A stretch of DNA of 64,000 nt, from the NCBI GenBank assembly GCA_023052935.1, contig CM041297.1:100451063-100515062 (forward strand). Reading direction: 5' to 3'. Below the pieces are notes generated by a model. That model searched no databases. It was not told the origin of the DNA and saw nothing but the letters and a program-made list of their open reading frames with translations. Both the position numbers and the translations under genes were made by a program. The stretch's first letter is position 1. Every line of letters starts with the position of its first letter. This DNA comes from Piezodorus guildinii. Taxonomy: Eukaryota > Arthropoda > Insecta > Hemiptera > Pentatomidae. This document shows, in pieces, positions 54,296 to 64,000 of this stretch.

Positions 54296-55079
54296 TAAAA
54301 TGGGAAATTGATTAATGTTAGGTCAACATATAAGTTCATATTTAAATTTGTATCCATGGTCATATGACTAATTGTTGAAATTTGATTGCTCAATGTAAAT
54401 TAAAGATTAAACGGGGGAGGGACGTTTTTACCTCAACCACTGATCCTTTTGTTTAATTCGCTTTCTCCAACCTTAACTCTAATGTATTTATCTGTTCTCT
54501 AAGATGACTTTTTAATAAACATAAGTAATGGAATAATTTGAGGTATGGAAATATACAATTAGGAAATGAATAATTAATCAACAAAAAAATGTTTGCGGGG
54601 AATCGAAACATTTCTGTCACACAATTAGCAGTGAAAACGGAAAGCGGAGGTATTGTCAGAAAATTTTCAACAATATAAAAACAGCTAGCTGATCATATCC
54701 TTCACGAAGGATAGTGCAATTTATCCGAAATTGCTCATAAAAGTGCCAAACGCGTATGCGATGGGAGAAGCTTTTCAGTGCGTAACTCAAGACCATACAC
54801 GCCAATGTTCAGAGATGTTGTTCCGACGACACTGCCAACAGTCGAGTCGAATTAATTCAACTATGAGTATTAATAAACTCCATTACAAATTATGTGTATT
54901 ATTACACACTCCCACACGGTAGTCATCCATCCTTTGATATACTGAGCTAGCTATCGGTTACAAAACAATGTTTTTGTGTGCTTCCAAACAAAAAAATGTC
55001 TATAAACGACTTCGTTCTATGCAGTAATAAAGCACATTACACAGTCATTACCAAAAATCAAAATTAACATTAAATCACA
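54296..55079. other. Unassigned gap
   Basis: No supported gene. Confidence 0.3.
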
Positions 55080-55385
55080 TTTGTTGCAGACCTTTCTCCT
55101 ACCGGATATACCACTTTCAAATCCAAACTCCCAACCCACATAAATCCTCTCGATCGCAAACTATCAACCTCACATATTCCTTATAACCCTCCGAGGCGAT
55201 TGAAAAGAAGATTGCCTCGGGTCATACTTACTTAAATAGACATCGAAGTTCTACCACTGGGTAGTTTCTTCACAAGCCTTTTCACACCCTTTATTGTAAT
55301 TCAACACTTTTACTTGTTGTATTTATGTACATACAGTTGTAAAATTCAATAAAATATAAAAAACAAAACAAAAAAAACAACATTA
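55080..55385 (+). pseudogene. J1 Jockey-type LINE 3' end
   Basis: The plus strand encodes DLSPTGYTTFKSKLPTHINP and IPYNPPRRLKRRLPRVILT, then a stop. This aligns to the C-terminus of the 6915-8597 protein. A 3' UTR, AATAAA at about 55349 and an A-rich tail follow. 5' truncated. Confidence 0.85.
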
Positions 55386-55559
55386 AATCAAATATTCCCA
55401 TATTCTGATATGCATGGTAGTCGTGAAAATATATATATTCAGTCTGAATAAATCATGACGTAAAATCCTCACACTAGACTGAAATGACAAGAAACAGCTT
55501 CCATATAACGATTACTAAAACATTTACTAAACAAGTGCTCAAAACTTTCCATCTAGAAC

Positions 55560-55980
55560 AATAACATATTTTATACTACCATCATTAGGCCTATTTGGAC
55601 AACTGTGGGGATCCATCGAACCATCAAATTCCTCCCGTATACAAACTTAGTATCCAAAATCCTCCGAAGATCCTAAATGCCCTTTACTTTGTTACCAATA
55701 AAATAATCCATAAAGACTTTAATAGCAGAAATAGCACGAATTAGACATACCATCTTTAATTCCAAACTACCACTTGTCCGCAATATATCATCTCCAACTA
55801 TTCCTGATAGTCCTCCAAGGTGGCTTAAAGACCTACTAATTTAAACTGAAGTTCTACCAGCGGTTTAACTTTCAAGGGATTCTTTCAAACCCATAATACG
55901 AGTAATTGTTACCATTTACCTAATGTATTGTAATATATATTTTTTTGGCCTTCCTAAAATAAAATGATTCTATTTCACAA
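55560..55980 (+). pseudogene. J1 Jockey-type LINE 3' end, second copy
   Basis: Plus-strand remnants of the thumb (TCATTAGGCCTATTTGGAC, ATCCAAAATCCTCCGAAG, CTTTGTTACCAATAAAAT) through to CCTCCAAGGTGGCTTAAAGA, equal to PPRWLK. The 3' UTR follows. Several frame changes. Confidence 0.75.
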
Positions 55981-56159
55981 TTTATAAGGTTCGGTCTCAA
56001 GGTCTATTATGAATAATTTTTCCACATACAATGTTATACCGCTTTATCATTAGTGTCGTCGGTTTACACTCATTTATATATAGTTCATCGGTCATCGTAG
56101 CTTCATGTCACTTCGGCTCCAACGATCCAACTGGAATCAGCTGTTCAAATTATAATATA

Positions 56160-56410
56160 CATTAGCTTAGGCTAAGTACCGTACTCCTGCGTAATGAAAG
56201 GATTAGGCCGAGATAAAGCCCAGTCGCCAAGTTTTTCCCCATTTTTGGATACCCACTTTATAGAGGCTGGGTATGCCTCATGATAACCTGCATACCCCAG
56301 GGTCACTCCACGGCTAAAATAACACAATAAATAATTCTGAAACAGCCAGGATTCCACTCTGAGACTTGAAGAACAGTTGACGATCTATCCACTAGACCAA
56401 GCCCCTCCAA
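56160..56410 (-). mobile_element. tRNA-derived SINE-3
   Basis: On the minus strand GGGGCTTGGTCTAGTGGATAG gives a Pol III A box, and GAGTGGAATCCTGGC is a degraded B box. The body contains TGGGTATGCAGG-type sequence ending near 56160. A partial second copy is at 59395-59515. Confidence 0.6.
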
Positions 56411-56435
56411 AATTACCGACTAGGATGGGAAAAAT

Positions 56436-56969
56436 TATTGCACTGCCAAAACCGCGGAAAAATGGCAGTCATATGTATTGGCCAGGAATAATACCAAAGA
56501 GGCCGTAAAAAATGCAAAAAGGAGATCTTGGGAAGAATTTGGAGAGAGATTGAACCAAGATCATGGTGAAAACATAAAGCTATTCTGGAAAAAAATCAAA
56601 GCACTAAGAGGCCGAACAGACAAGGGAATCAGGAATGTTAAGAATGAGCTAAGAGAAATGGTCTCAGAAGATAAAGGCATCCTAGAGGTATGGAGGAGAC
56701 ATTATGAAAAGCAATTCATAAATAAATATGTGTGTCCTTTGAACAGTCGAGAAGGGCGCTGGAATGAAGCTGAGTTCGATGAGGTCATCGAGGAGGAAGA
56801 AGTTGAGCTAGCTATCGAAAAGATCAAGACAGGAAAAGCTCCAGGACGGGATACTATAGTTGGAGAGTTTGTTAAGTATGGTGGAATGGAGTTAATGATG
56901 TCTCTCCAAATACTTTTTCAAAAAGCCTGGGATGAGAAAAAGATCCCTACAGAAGGGAATATAATGTGA
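56436..56969 (+). pseudogene. RTE-like ORF2, part 1 (linker to RT fingers)
   Basis: From the ATG at 56478 it reads 163 aa. The connector RRSWEEFGERLNQDHGENIK leads to the RT N-terminus, with IKTGKAPGRDTIVGEFVKYG. The frame is open upstream of the ATG (KWQSYVLARNN), so this start is not real. A 1-nt shift at 56955-56970 ends this frame and the RT continues in the next one. Confidence 0.82.
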
Positions 56970-58348
56970 TAATTCCCATACATAAAAAAGGCAGCCAGGC
57001 TGAATGCTCCAACTACAGACCTATATGCCTGTCTCCAGTGGTATACAAGTTGTATACAACCATCCTGCATAATAGACTGAAACCTCTAGTTGAGCCGTTT
57101 ATAGGAGAGGAGCAAGCTGGATTCAGGCCAGGACGTCAGACGCAGGACCATATATTCACCCTTAGGAATATTATGCAAAAATCATGGGATCATGATAAAA
57201 ATTTGTACCTTGCCTTCCTAGACCTCCAAGGTGCATTTGACTCGGTCCCAAGAAACGAAATGTGGGAAACACTAAGAGCCAAGATTGTTCCAAGAAGCCT
57301 GTTGGAAGCTATAAAATCCATATACCAAGATCCAAAGGGTATAGTGAGACTGAATGGGCAGGAATCGGACCATTTTAGCATAGCTAGAGGGGTTAAACAA
57401 GGGGATAGCTTAAGCCCATTGCTATTCACATTATATATGGATGAAATAGCTGCAATCTGCTAAAGGCGAACAGAAAGGACTTTCCTAGGGCGAAGGAATC
57501 TGCTTCCAGTCGTGATACAGCTTCTCATGTATGCGGACGATATTGTACTGATTGCAGATTCTGTAGAGAAATTGCAGCAAGCAGTTGACGAATGGAATGA
57601 AGAGCTCCGCAGGAAGGGCATGACCATCAGTACCAGCAAGAGTAAGATCTTACAGGTTGGAAGGGTACAGGAAGATGTTTTGGTATACTGCAATGGAGAG
57701 GCGATGGAAGAGGTGTCAGATTTCACCTACCTCGGCACTGTTATGCATAGATCTGGGAAAGTAGACTTAGAAATAGTGAACAGGATAAGCAAGGCCAACG
57801 CTGTATACTACCAGATCTGCAATACAGTGATCGGGAAGAGAGAAGTCAGAGAAGTGAAACTGCACATCTTTAAGGCGGTGTACCTTCCTATACTCCTTTA
57901 TGGTGCAGAAAGCTGGGTGATGTCTAGCAGACTGGAGAGCAAAGTCATTGCAGCGGAGATGAGATTTCTCCGAAGAATCGCAGGGAGACCAAGACGGGAC
58001 TGCATCCGCAATGATAGAATAAGAGAGGAGTTAGGAGTACCCTCAATGAAGGATGTCCTGGAAACTCGGCAGCTTAAGTGGTTTGGACATGTTGTCCGGA
58101 TGGAGGGACACAGAGATCCATTGAAAACCATGGACTATATTCCCATTGGTAAAAGACCCCGTGGCCGACCAAGAATGTCGTACCTGGAGTACGTAGACCG
58201 TTTGTGCAAGAAACGAAATAAAAATATTCGCCAAGCCAGATATCTAGCATACAACAGGGAACATTGGCAATCCTGGCTAAACGCTCCTATACGCTTAAAG
58301 GCACTACAGGGTGATGCAAAAGAAGAAGAAGATGGGATAAATATTTAA
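56966..58348 (+). pseudogene. RTE-like ORF2, part 2 (RT palm to C-terminus)
   Basis: The first 165 codons carry IIPIHKKGSQAECSNYRPIC, AFLDLQGAFDSVPR and GVKQGDSLSPLLFTLYMDE. A single nonsense codon TAA (57461-57463) interrupts it. The same frame then resumes with catalytic MYADDIVLIAD and the thumb AVYLPILLYGAESW. The C-terminus has WFGHVVRMEGHRDP and KRPRGRPRMSYLEYV. One frameshift plus one stop are the only lesions seen, so inactivation is recent. Confidence 0.85.
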
Positions 58349-58350
58349 AG

Positions 58351-58744
58351 TGGGCAATAAATAGTTTAAAATATTTTAGTTTAGTTTCTGATCATAAACA
58401 GGATCACATTGTTACAGAATTACTTAAGGGACATCCAATTTTATTCATAAAGATTCTGAAATGATGTAATTTATGTCAAAAAAATATAAATATTTTAACA
58501 AACTAACATTGAATAAGCAAAACGTACTTCTTTCAAGTTAAAAAGCTTATTTGTAAAAAACGATAATAAACTAAAATAGTTGACTACGAAGTTTTCCTTT
58601 GGATCATCAGTTTATCTATAGATACAATAGAGCGGATTTATATTTAACATTATTTATACACAATCCACAATAAAACGTGTCATCTAATTACGAAGACCAT
58701 TCATTAATAAACAAAAAAACGTTTTTTAAAAATCCATAGATATG
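58351..58744. other. AT-rich gap
   Basis: Nothing recognised. Confidence 0.3.
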
Positions 58745-59060
58745 AGCAAATAAAGACTGTAACAAGATCCAGTTGGCTCACCTAAGAGAATGAAAATATT
58801 TATTTGTTTGGCAATAATTTCCTTCCAACGGCCTTCTAAGTGTTGAGACTGATAGGCTTGGAATATTTCAGCGTTCCAACCGAAACTCTAAACGTTGCGG
58901 AAGTAGTGCAAAATATAAGAATGATACGAGCTTTTAGAGCTTAATATGTTTTTTCTTTTTTAACTCATTTCAAGATTAAAATATTTTGGCAGGTATAGAT
59001 CTATAAAAGTTTGCTATTTCTTTGATACCGACGCCAATATAGGCAAATTGCACATTCCAC
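58745..59060 (+). repeat. Dispersed repeat D3, copy 2
   Basis: Matches 28520-28830 at AGATCC.GTTGGCTCA, AAAATATTTATT, GGCAATAATT and ACGGCCTTC. Confidence 0.6.
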
Positions 59061-59394
59061 TTAGCAAGATATACATTTTTTTGGGGATGGCTTTTAGGTG
59101 TATATTAGCAAGGACAGCGTTCACACATTTTTGCGTCACTTGCAATTCTGCCAAACCCGTTTTGACTAGAAGAAAGAAGGAAGAAAAGATGAAAAAACAA
59201 AAAAAGTGAACCGCTTGCTGACTTTCAGTACATACAGCTCCAGAAGAAACATCAATTACAAAAAATCTACCTCAGATTGATGATTTATTACTGTTTGCAT
59301 GTTTAATGGTACTTTATGAACCATTCTCTGTTCAAAATTGTCACAATATACGATTATTTTCGTCAGAAAAATAAATTAAGAGTACTTAAAGGTG
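59061..59394. other. Unassigned gap
   Basis: Nothing recognised. Confidence 0.3.
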
Positions 59395-59515
59395 TTTGAC
59401 TGAGCCCTTGGAGGTTCTTTCAGCTTCAGAGGTAATCTAGGGTTGAAACAACATAATAAACAATTATCCTGCCATGACCAGAATCAAACCCTTATTTTGA
59501 TGATTAGTTGGCGCA
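59395..59515 (-). mobile_element. SINE-3 partial copy
   Basis: ACAACATAATAAACAATTAT, then CCAGAATCAAACCC, aligns with the tRNA-related segment of the copy at 56310-56370. Truncated and diverged. Confidence 0.45.
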
Positions 59516-60300
59516 TATTTAGATATTTTCGATACTTTTTATTTTCACTTACCTATATAAGATATAGGATCAGATATATCATTTCTGAGGAGAAAAAAAT
59601 TATTTATTTGTTGATTATTTCTAGATAGATTATTTTCCTCGATCAATTAATGTTGATATTCTGTAGACCAGATTTCTTACTGGTATTCTGCGTAAACACG
59701 CGGTGATGTATAATGAATTTAAAAAAAATTCTACGCGCATAAAAAAATTGAAATAATAATATCTTAACCCCCAAGAAAAATATATAAAACAATAAGATAA
59801 TGACATATTTAAAAACAATATTTTTCGATCCAAGTAACTCTAAATCAAATAAATAATTTAGATTAAAAACAAAATATTATATTCCTAGAGAATAAAAAGC
59901 TTTAAAACAACAGAACGGGATATCTATACAGTGAAATAATAACAATTCATCTTATAATCACATATATTATTTCTGTTGGAAAGATTCATTTACTGAACCA
60001 AAACACAAAACTAAAAATTTACCATCAGAAACAATTATTTACAGTGTGTGAATGTTCTTTAAGTTGTTGAAAATACAAAAAGTAATTTTACATTAATTAA
60101 AAAGCAGAGTTTGAAAACCAATGGTTACCAATACAACAATATATTAATAAACCATCTAACATTTTAGATTTATTATATATTAATAAAAAAAACAAAGAAT
60201 CTAGATATGCGTCAGATTCACAACTATCCCCAATAATCAAAACTTTTCGATCTGAAACTTCTTTTAACTCTCCCTCAAGACTTTGCAAATGTTATTTACG
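59516..60300. other. AT-rich gap
   Basis: 59540-59560 has a T1-like left-end motif (TTTTCACTTACCTATATAA). Otherwise no supported gene. A 63-codon minus-strand frame at 60097-60288 is not recognisable. Confidence 0.35.
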
Positions 60301-60308
60301 ACATCTTA

Positions 60309-60311
<3 letters not shown>

Positions 60312-60389
<78 letters not shown>

Positions 60390-60390
60390 C
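60312..60390. repeat. (TA)n tract, left of palindrome
   Basis: A long TA dinucleotide run with one interruption (ACATATA). It mirrors the tract at 61087-61146 on the other side of the palindrome. Confidence 0.95.
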
Positions 60391-60420
60391 TATACAAGAA
60401 ATTAATTCATCGACCCTTTT

Positions 60421-61078
60421 ATATTGTAATTTTGTTTGAAATAATTCGGGTTTTAGGTCATTAAACTATCACTCCTTTATTTTCTTTATTTGGATGTTTC
60501 GATCCTCCGTCTATATATATACATAGCATCCTTTTCAACACTGCAATTAAACATAATTGGTTACATTTTGTGGTATGTTGGTTACATTTTCCATAAACCA
60601 TCTATCTATAGCCAGGTACAATATATTATAAAAACATCTTACCAATCATCAGATTGTTTTATAGTTATTGGTTTATATAATAGTTTGGTTTGTTTTTGTG
60701 ATATATTTTTTAAGCGTTGTTGATCTTTTATTTTTACTAGAATAATTTTATTAAATTTATTTATTAATAAGTTGAGCTTCGGCCGCCAAGGCTGGAGGGG
60801 GAAGAGCTTGGAGATCCCAGTGCCCTGTAGTTAGCCTGAGTGGTGTGCCAGTGCTCAATAAAATTCTTTGGTTAGATGTTTTTATAATATATTGTACCTA
60901 ATACAATATAGATAGATAGATGGTTTATGGAAAATGTAACCAAGTATGTTTAATTGCAGTGTTGAAAAGGATCCTATGTATATATATAGACGGAGGATCG
61001 AAACGTCCAAATAAAATTAAGAAGGAGTGATAGTTTAATGATCTAAAACCCGAATTATTTCAAACAAAATTATATATA
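60421..61078. repeat. Large palindrome, ~210-bp arms, Penelope-like
   Basis: The left arm 60421-60640 is nearly reverse-complementary to the right arm 60874-61078, around a 233-bp spacer. Shared blocks include GGTTACATTTT/AAAATGTAACC, TTTCGATCCTCCGTCTATATA and its complement, and TTAAACTATCACTCCTT and its complement. The right arm contains GGATCGAAACGTCC, echoing the CGAAACG motif of the other Penelope-like fragments. The spacer has a GC-rich block (60778-60850) of unknown origin. Confidence 0.8.
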
Positions 61079-61079
61079 A

Positions 61080-61086
<7 letters not shown>

Positions 61087-61146
<60 letters not shown>
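61087..61146. repeat. (TA)n tract, right of palindrome
   Basis: TA dinucleotide run flanking the palindrome. Confidence 0.95.
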
Positions 61147-61149
<3 letters not shown>

Positions 61150-61984
61150 TTCTGTGAAGAGATTTTTTTATTATTTCTTGATAGATTATTTTGCTCGATC
61201 GATTAATAATAATAATTAGCGCATCGAATGAGATTAAATTACTATACTATATTATATGGAATTTTATTTTATAACTTGTTATTACAATTTTGGTTTCACA
61301 CAGAAATCTGGTAAAATGGTAAAGGTAAAATGGTACTATTTATATATACTATGGAATAATAAATAAAGGTTTATACCAATTATTGTGGACCAGAAGAGGG
61401 ATGGAATCTCTAACACATTCTATCTTCAATGGAACACTTTTAGGCCATGTTTAGAGTTTTCTGCTTATTTTAGCTTCTTCTCAAAATAAACAAGTTGAGT
61501 GTCTGTTTGAATAACAGTTGCTTTCTGTTCAATAGGTAATGGGGGAAAATTGGAGATGTTGGGGCAGCAAAGAAGCATAATCCAGAACATCAATCACTTG
61601 AGGTGTTTGCGAGATTATCTTTCTAATAGGTCCGTACAAATACCAGAGGCCTGGACCACGTCCAACCTAGCAACTTAATGGTGTAAACACGTCTGTTTTC
61701 CAGTTGCAGGGAGATTTTTCAGTCCCATCAACCTTTCGCTGGAATTGCTTAGTAGCTCTAACGGCTTATGGAATCAAAATTTCCAACGAGTGCAGCAGTA
61801 TCGGATTCCTGTTAAAAGATGTATAGCCCCTGCTACGGAGCTGCCTGCTCCCTGGTATCGATCCCACGAAGATTTATGACCCGATAGATCACATCATCTC
61901 TATTATTCTAATGATTACAGTGATGGCTCGCCGATCAAAATTTACAGAATATACCAAGTTCAAAAAACATAAGATTGATCTAAA
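61147..61984. other. Unassigned gap
   Basis: No supported gene. 61560-61880 is less AT-rich than the surroundings but its frames are broken and unrecognised. Confidence 0.3.
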
Positions 61985-62100
61985 ATATATAAAGCATATT
62001 TATTGCCAACGTTTCGAGCCACATTTTATGTCTTCATCAGAGCTAAAAATAAAGAATACAGCAGACTTAGATATGAACACAAGAAAAAATAATAAGGAAG
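61985..62100 (-). mobile_element. Penelope-like fragment with hammerhead-like core
   Basis: The minus strand (62043 to 62008) reads CTCTGATGAAG, a hairpin ACAT-AAA-ATGT, then GGCTCGAAACGTTGGC. CTGATGA and GAAAC are the conserved core strings of hammerhead ribozymes. Paired with the variant at 38285-38320. Confidence 0.5.
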
Positions 62101-62144
62101 TTATAGATAAAATAATTGCTGTTATAATATTTAACAACTAAGCT

Positions 62145-62730
62145 TTTTTTATTTATATTTTATTGAATTTTACAACTGTATATTAACATAAATACAATAA
62201 GTAAAAGTGTTGAATTATAATAAAGGGCGTAGAAGGATTGTGAAGAAACTACCCAGGGGTAGATAGAAGATTCAAAGACTTCATTTATTTACATAGTATT
62301 TACAATGTACACTCAATACAAATATGTCTGGTTTCATGATTTCAGTGGACCTTTTTTCTTGATAACAGAGTTTTAATCATCCTTTGAATTTACTAATGAT
62401 CATACAATATTTTGTTTAAGACAGTAGAAAAAGTAACAAAAAAAACAAAAAAACCTACACAATATAAATTACAATATAAGTTTAAAAGTACATGTTTGGT
62501 TCTTTTGTGCGTGTAGCGTTTTAGCGATGTTTTGTTGTAATTACCAATTTCTAGTTTTAATACCCAGTACTTCGACGTTTATTCAAGTAAGTATATCCCG
62601 TGGCCATCTTGTTTTCAATCGCCTCGGAGGGTTATCAGGAATATGTGAGGTTGATATGTTGCTGACAAGAGGGTTTATATGGGTTGGTAGTTGGGAATTA
62701 AAAGTGGTATATCTGGTATGTTATATTTAG
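62145..62730 (-). pseudogene. J1 Jockey-type LINE 3' end, interrupted
   Basis: A minus-strand 3' UTR with T-rich tail at 62145-62275 (GAAACTACCCA.GGGTAG motif shared with 26950). About 310 bp of unrelated sequence follows, then the coding end at 62590-62730 (GGCCATCTTGTTTTCAATCG, CGGAGGGTTATCAGGAATA). The ~310-bp interruption has no recognised ends. Confidence 0.7.
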
Positions 62731-62784
62731 AAATAATATAACTATATTAAATTGTTGATCAGTAATAAGTTTATTCCCTATTCG

Positions 62785-63425
62785 TCACTTTATATTACTT
62801 TTTACAACTTTGTGTATCAGATAATATTTTTTCTTAAATATTTTTCTTTCCAACGGTATATCATACGTCTATATTACTGTTAAGCCAAGAATTAATAAAA
62901 AAATAGTTTTGCTCTTTTATCATTAAGTTGATCATCAAATTCGTCCAACTTGTATATTTATCCATCCTTCATCAATGTCATTTAGATGATATGGTTAATC
63001 TTTTGGAATGTACAAAATTAAAGGTAATTAAGAGGAAGAAAATTTTAAATATCGTCATTTAAGCCCTGTCTATTTCAATCAAAATCAAACCAACATCATG
63101 TTAAAGCCCATTAAATTTTACATAGATATAGTGAGTTTGTTCAAAATCGTTACAGCCGTTTTTAAGAAAACGAGAAAAATGCGTGGCATAAAATAGGTTA
63201 ACTGATTTTGAGGAAAATGTTTCAGTAACATCTCAGGCATAGACGCTCTTAAAATATAAAATTTAAATTCTATACAACTTATCGTTATCGTGCTAGACTT
63301 ACCACATACACACACAGACCTTCTTGTGGGGCTTGGTCATTTGGACTCAAAGGACCCTAAAACGTGAATTTCCGTTGAAAAATGGAATTTCGAAAATTTT
63401 CACGATCGCAATATTGATAGGTTAA
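62785..63425 (-). repeat. Dispersed repeat T1, copy f
   Basis: Reverse complement of T1. ATTTTCACGATCGCAATA lies at its right end, with TGAAAAATGGAATTTCG and ACACACACAGACC before it and CCAACGGTATATCATAC near its left end. Diverged. Confidence 0.7.
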
Positions 63426-63834
63426 GAATGTAAAGAAATCATAATACATTGATTTTTCAGTACACTGATAAACAGGTTATATAGAAAAAGATTTAGATTT
63501 TAACGCAATATGTGAATATTTATAGAAACTATAAAGTAAGACAATTATATGTATATAATGCAGCTGTTAAAAATAACTCACTACCTTAAGACCAGGAGTT
63601 GGGGAATAATTGACCGACTTCAAACGAACGAAAGGACAAAAGAGTCTGTAAAACTCATACAGAATGATTTTTACATTTCTGGTATTGGGGAGTGTGAGGT
63701 CTGAAGAGAATGAAAAGTCCCGTAAAGAATCCACTGGCAATTGTACAGTTTTGTCAGATATATTTGTTGATGGTGTTCGACAACTGGCATGCTCATTGGG
63801 TAGAATATAAAAGTTAGGTACGCGTTCTGTTGTC
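63426..63834. other. Unassigned gap
   Basis: Nothing recognised. Confidence 0.3.
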
Positions 63835-64000
63835 TATTACCCTAATTCTCTACACAATCCCTATATCCCAGTTTCACCCACCAATACAACCCTCCTCAAC
63901 AGTGGCTCCAAGACATTTTATAACTATTTTTACTGGAGTCCTGACACTGGCTAGATTCTCCTCGCAAATCCATAATGATTGTGGCTATATTTTTTTGGCG
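63835..64000 (+). pseudogene. J1-like Jockey LINE 3' end, cut by the window edge
   Basis: The plus strand encodes QYNPPQQWLQDIL then a stop. The UTR contains ACTGGAGTCCTGACACTGGC and TAGATTCTCC, matching the UTR just after the stop of the 6645-8727 element (ATTGGAGTTCTAGCATTGGC, TAGATTCTCC). It continues beyond the window. Confidence 0.75.

Larger units (their letters stand above)
56430..58350 (+). mobile_element. RTE-like LINE, ORF2 C-terminal two thirds
   Basis: Contains an RT-bearing reading frame in two phases, without endonuclease or poly(A) tail. It ends in GCAAAAGAAGAAGAAGATG, a (GAA)-type 3' terminus rather than poly(A), which suits the RTE group. 5' truncated near 56430, next to the SINE-3 copy. 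Confidence 0.75.

Noticed and set aside
60097..60288. 63-codon minus-strand frame with VLIIGDSCESD
   Set aside because: Short, isolated and next to (TA)n; not enough to call a gene.

Overview
The window is AT-rich animal nuclear DNA. It is best explained as an insect genome: the only host gene I can reconstruct is a nine-exon odorant-binding protein with the cysteine pattern of the Plus-C class, and the transposon families are typical of insects. Species and order cannot be read from the sequence. No prokaryotic operons, rRNA genes or CRISPR arrays are visible. Most short open frames are repeat or AT-rich noise.

Layout. 1-3460: array of ~250-310 bp repeats whose orientation flips near 1972, forming two inverted arms, followed by a small inverted-repeat element at 3502-3713. 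3.7-9 kb: LINE fragments, including a 5'-truncated Jockey-type element (6645-8727) with a 14-bp target duplication. 9953-14231: Ty3/Gypsy-type LTR element on the minus strand, tRNA-Phe primed, inserted in a (TA)n tract and lacking protease and most of RT. 14.5-18.6 kb: dispersed repeats, including an ~800 bp family called T1 here.

18673-26091: the odorant-binding protein gene on the plus strand (229 aa). Its introns carry a Jockey fragment, a tRNA-derived SINE with perfect 13-bp target duplications, a T1 piece, a second SINE piece and a degenerate tandem repeat.

26.8-33 kb: more Jockey fragments, an inverted-repeat Penelope-like fragment and two copies of a second SINE family. 33113-38000: a young, apparently intact CsRn1-type Gypsy element nested in a Jockey fragment, with Gag and Pol joined by a U UUA AAC -1 slippery site directly before the gag stop. 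38.2-42.6 kb: a hammerhead-like Penelope fragment, a Helitron-like end, a tRNA-like block, a possible orphan cysteine-rich exon and another T1 copy. 42651 to ~47040: a nearly full-length Jockey-type LINE (minus strand) with ORF1 and a frameshifted ORF2. 47.5-56 kb: T1 copy, mariner relic, SINE copy, tandem repeat and Jockey tails. 56430-58350: an RTE-like LINE broken by one frameshift and one stop. 58.4-64 kb: repeats, a ~210-bp-arm palindrome between (TA)n tracts, and Jockey 3' ends running off the window.

Functionally this is one chemosensory or soluble-carrier gene in a dense, nested retroelement landscape. The Jockey family called J1 here has at least ten copies and is the main shaper of the region. 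The two LTR elements look recent because their LTR pairs differ at only about three positions each.
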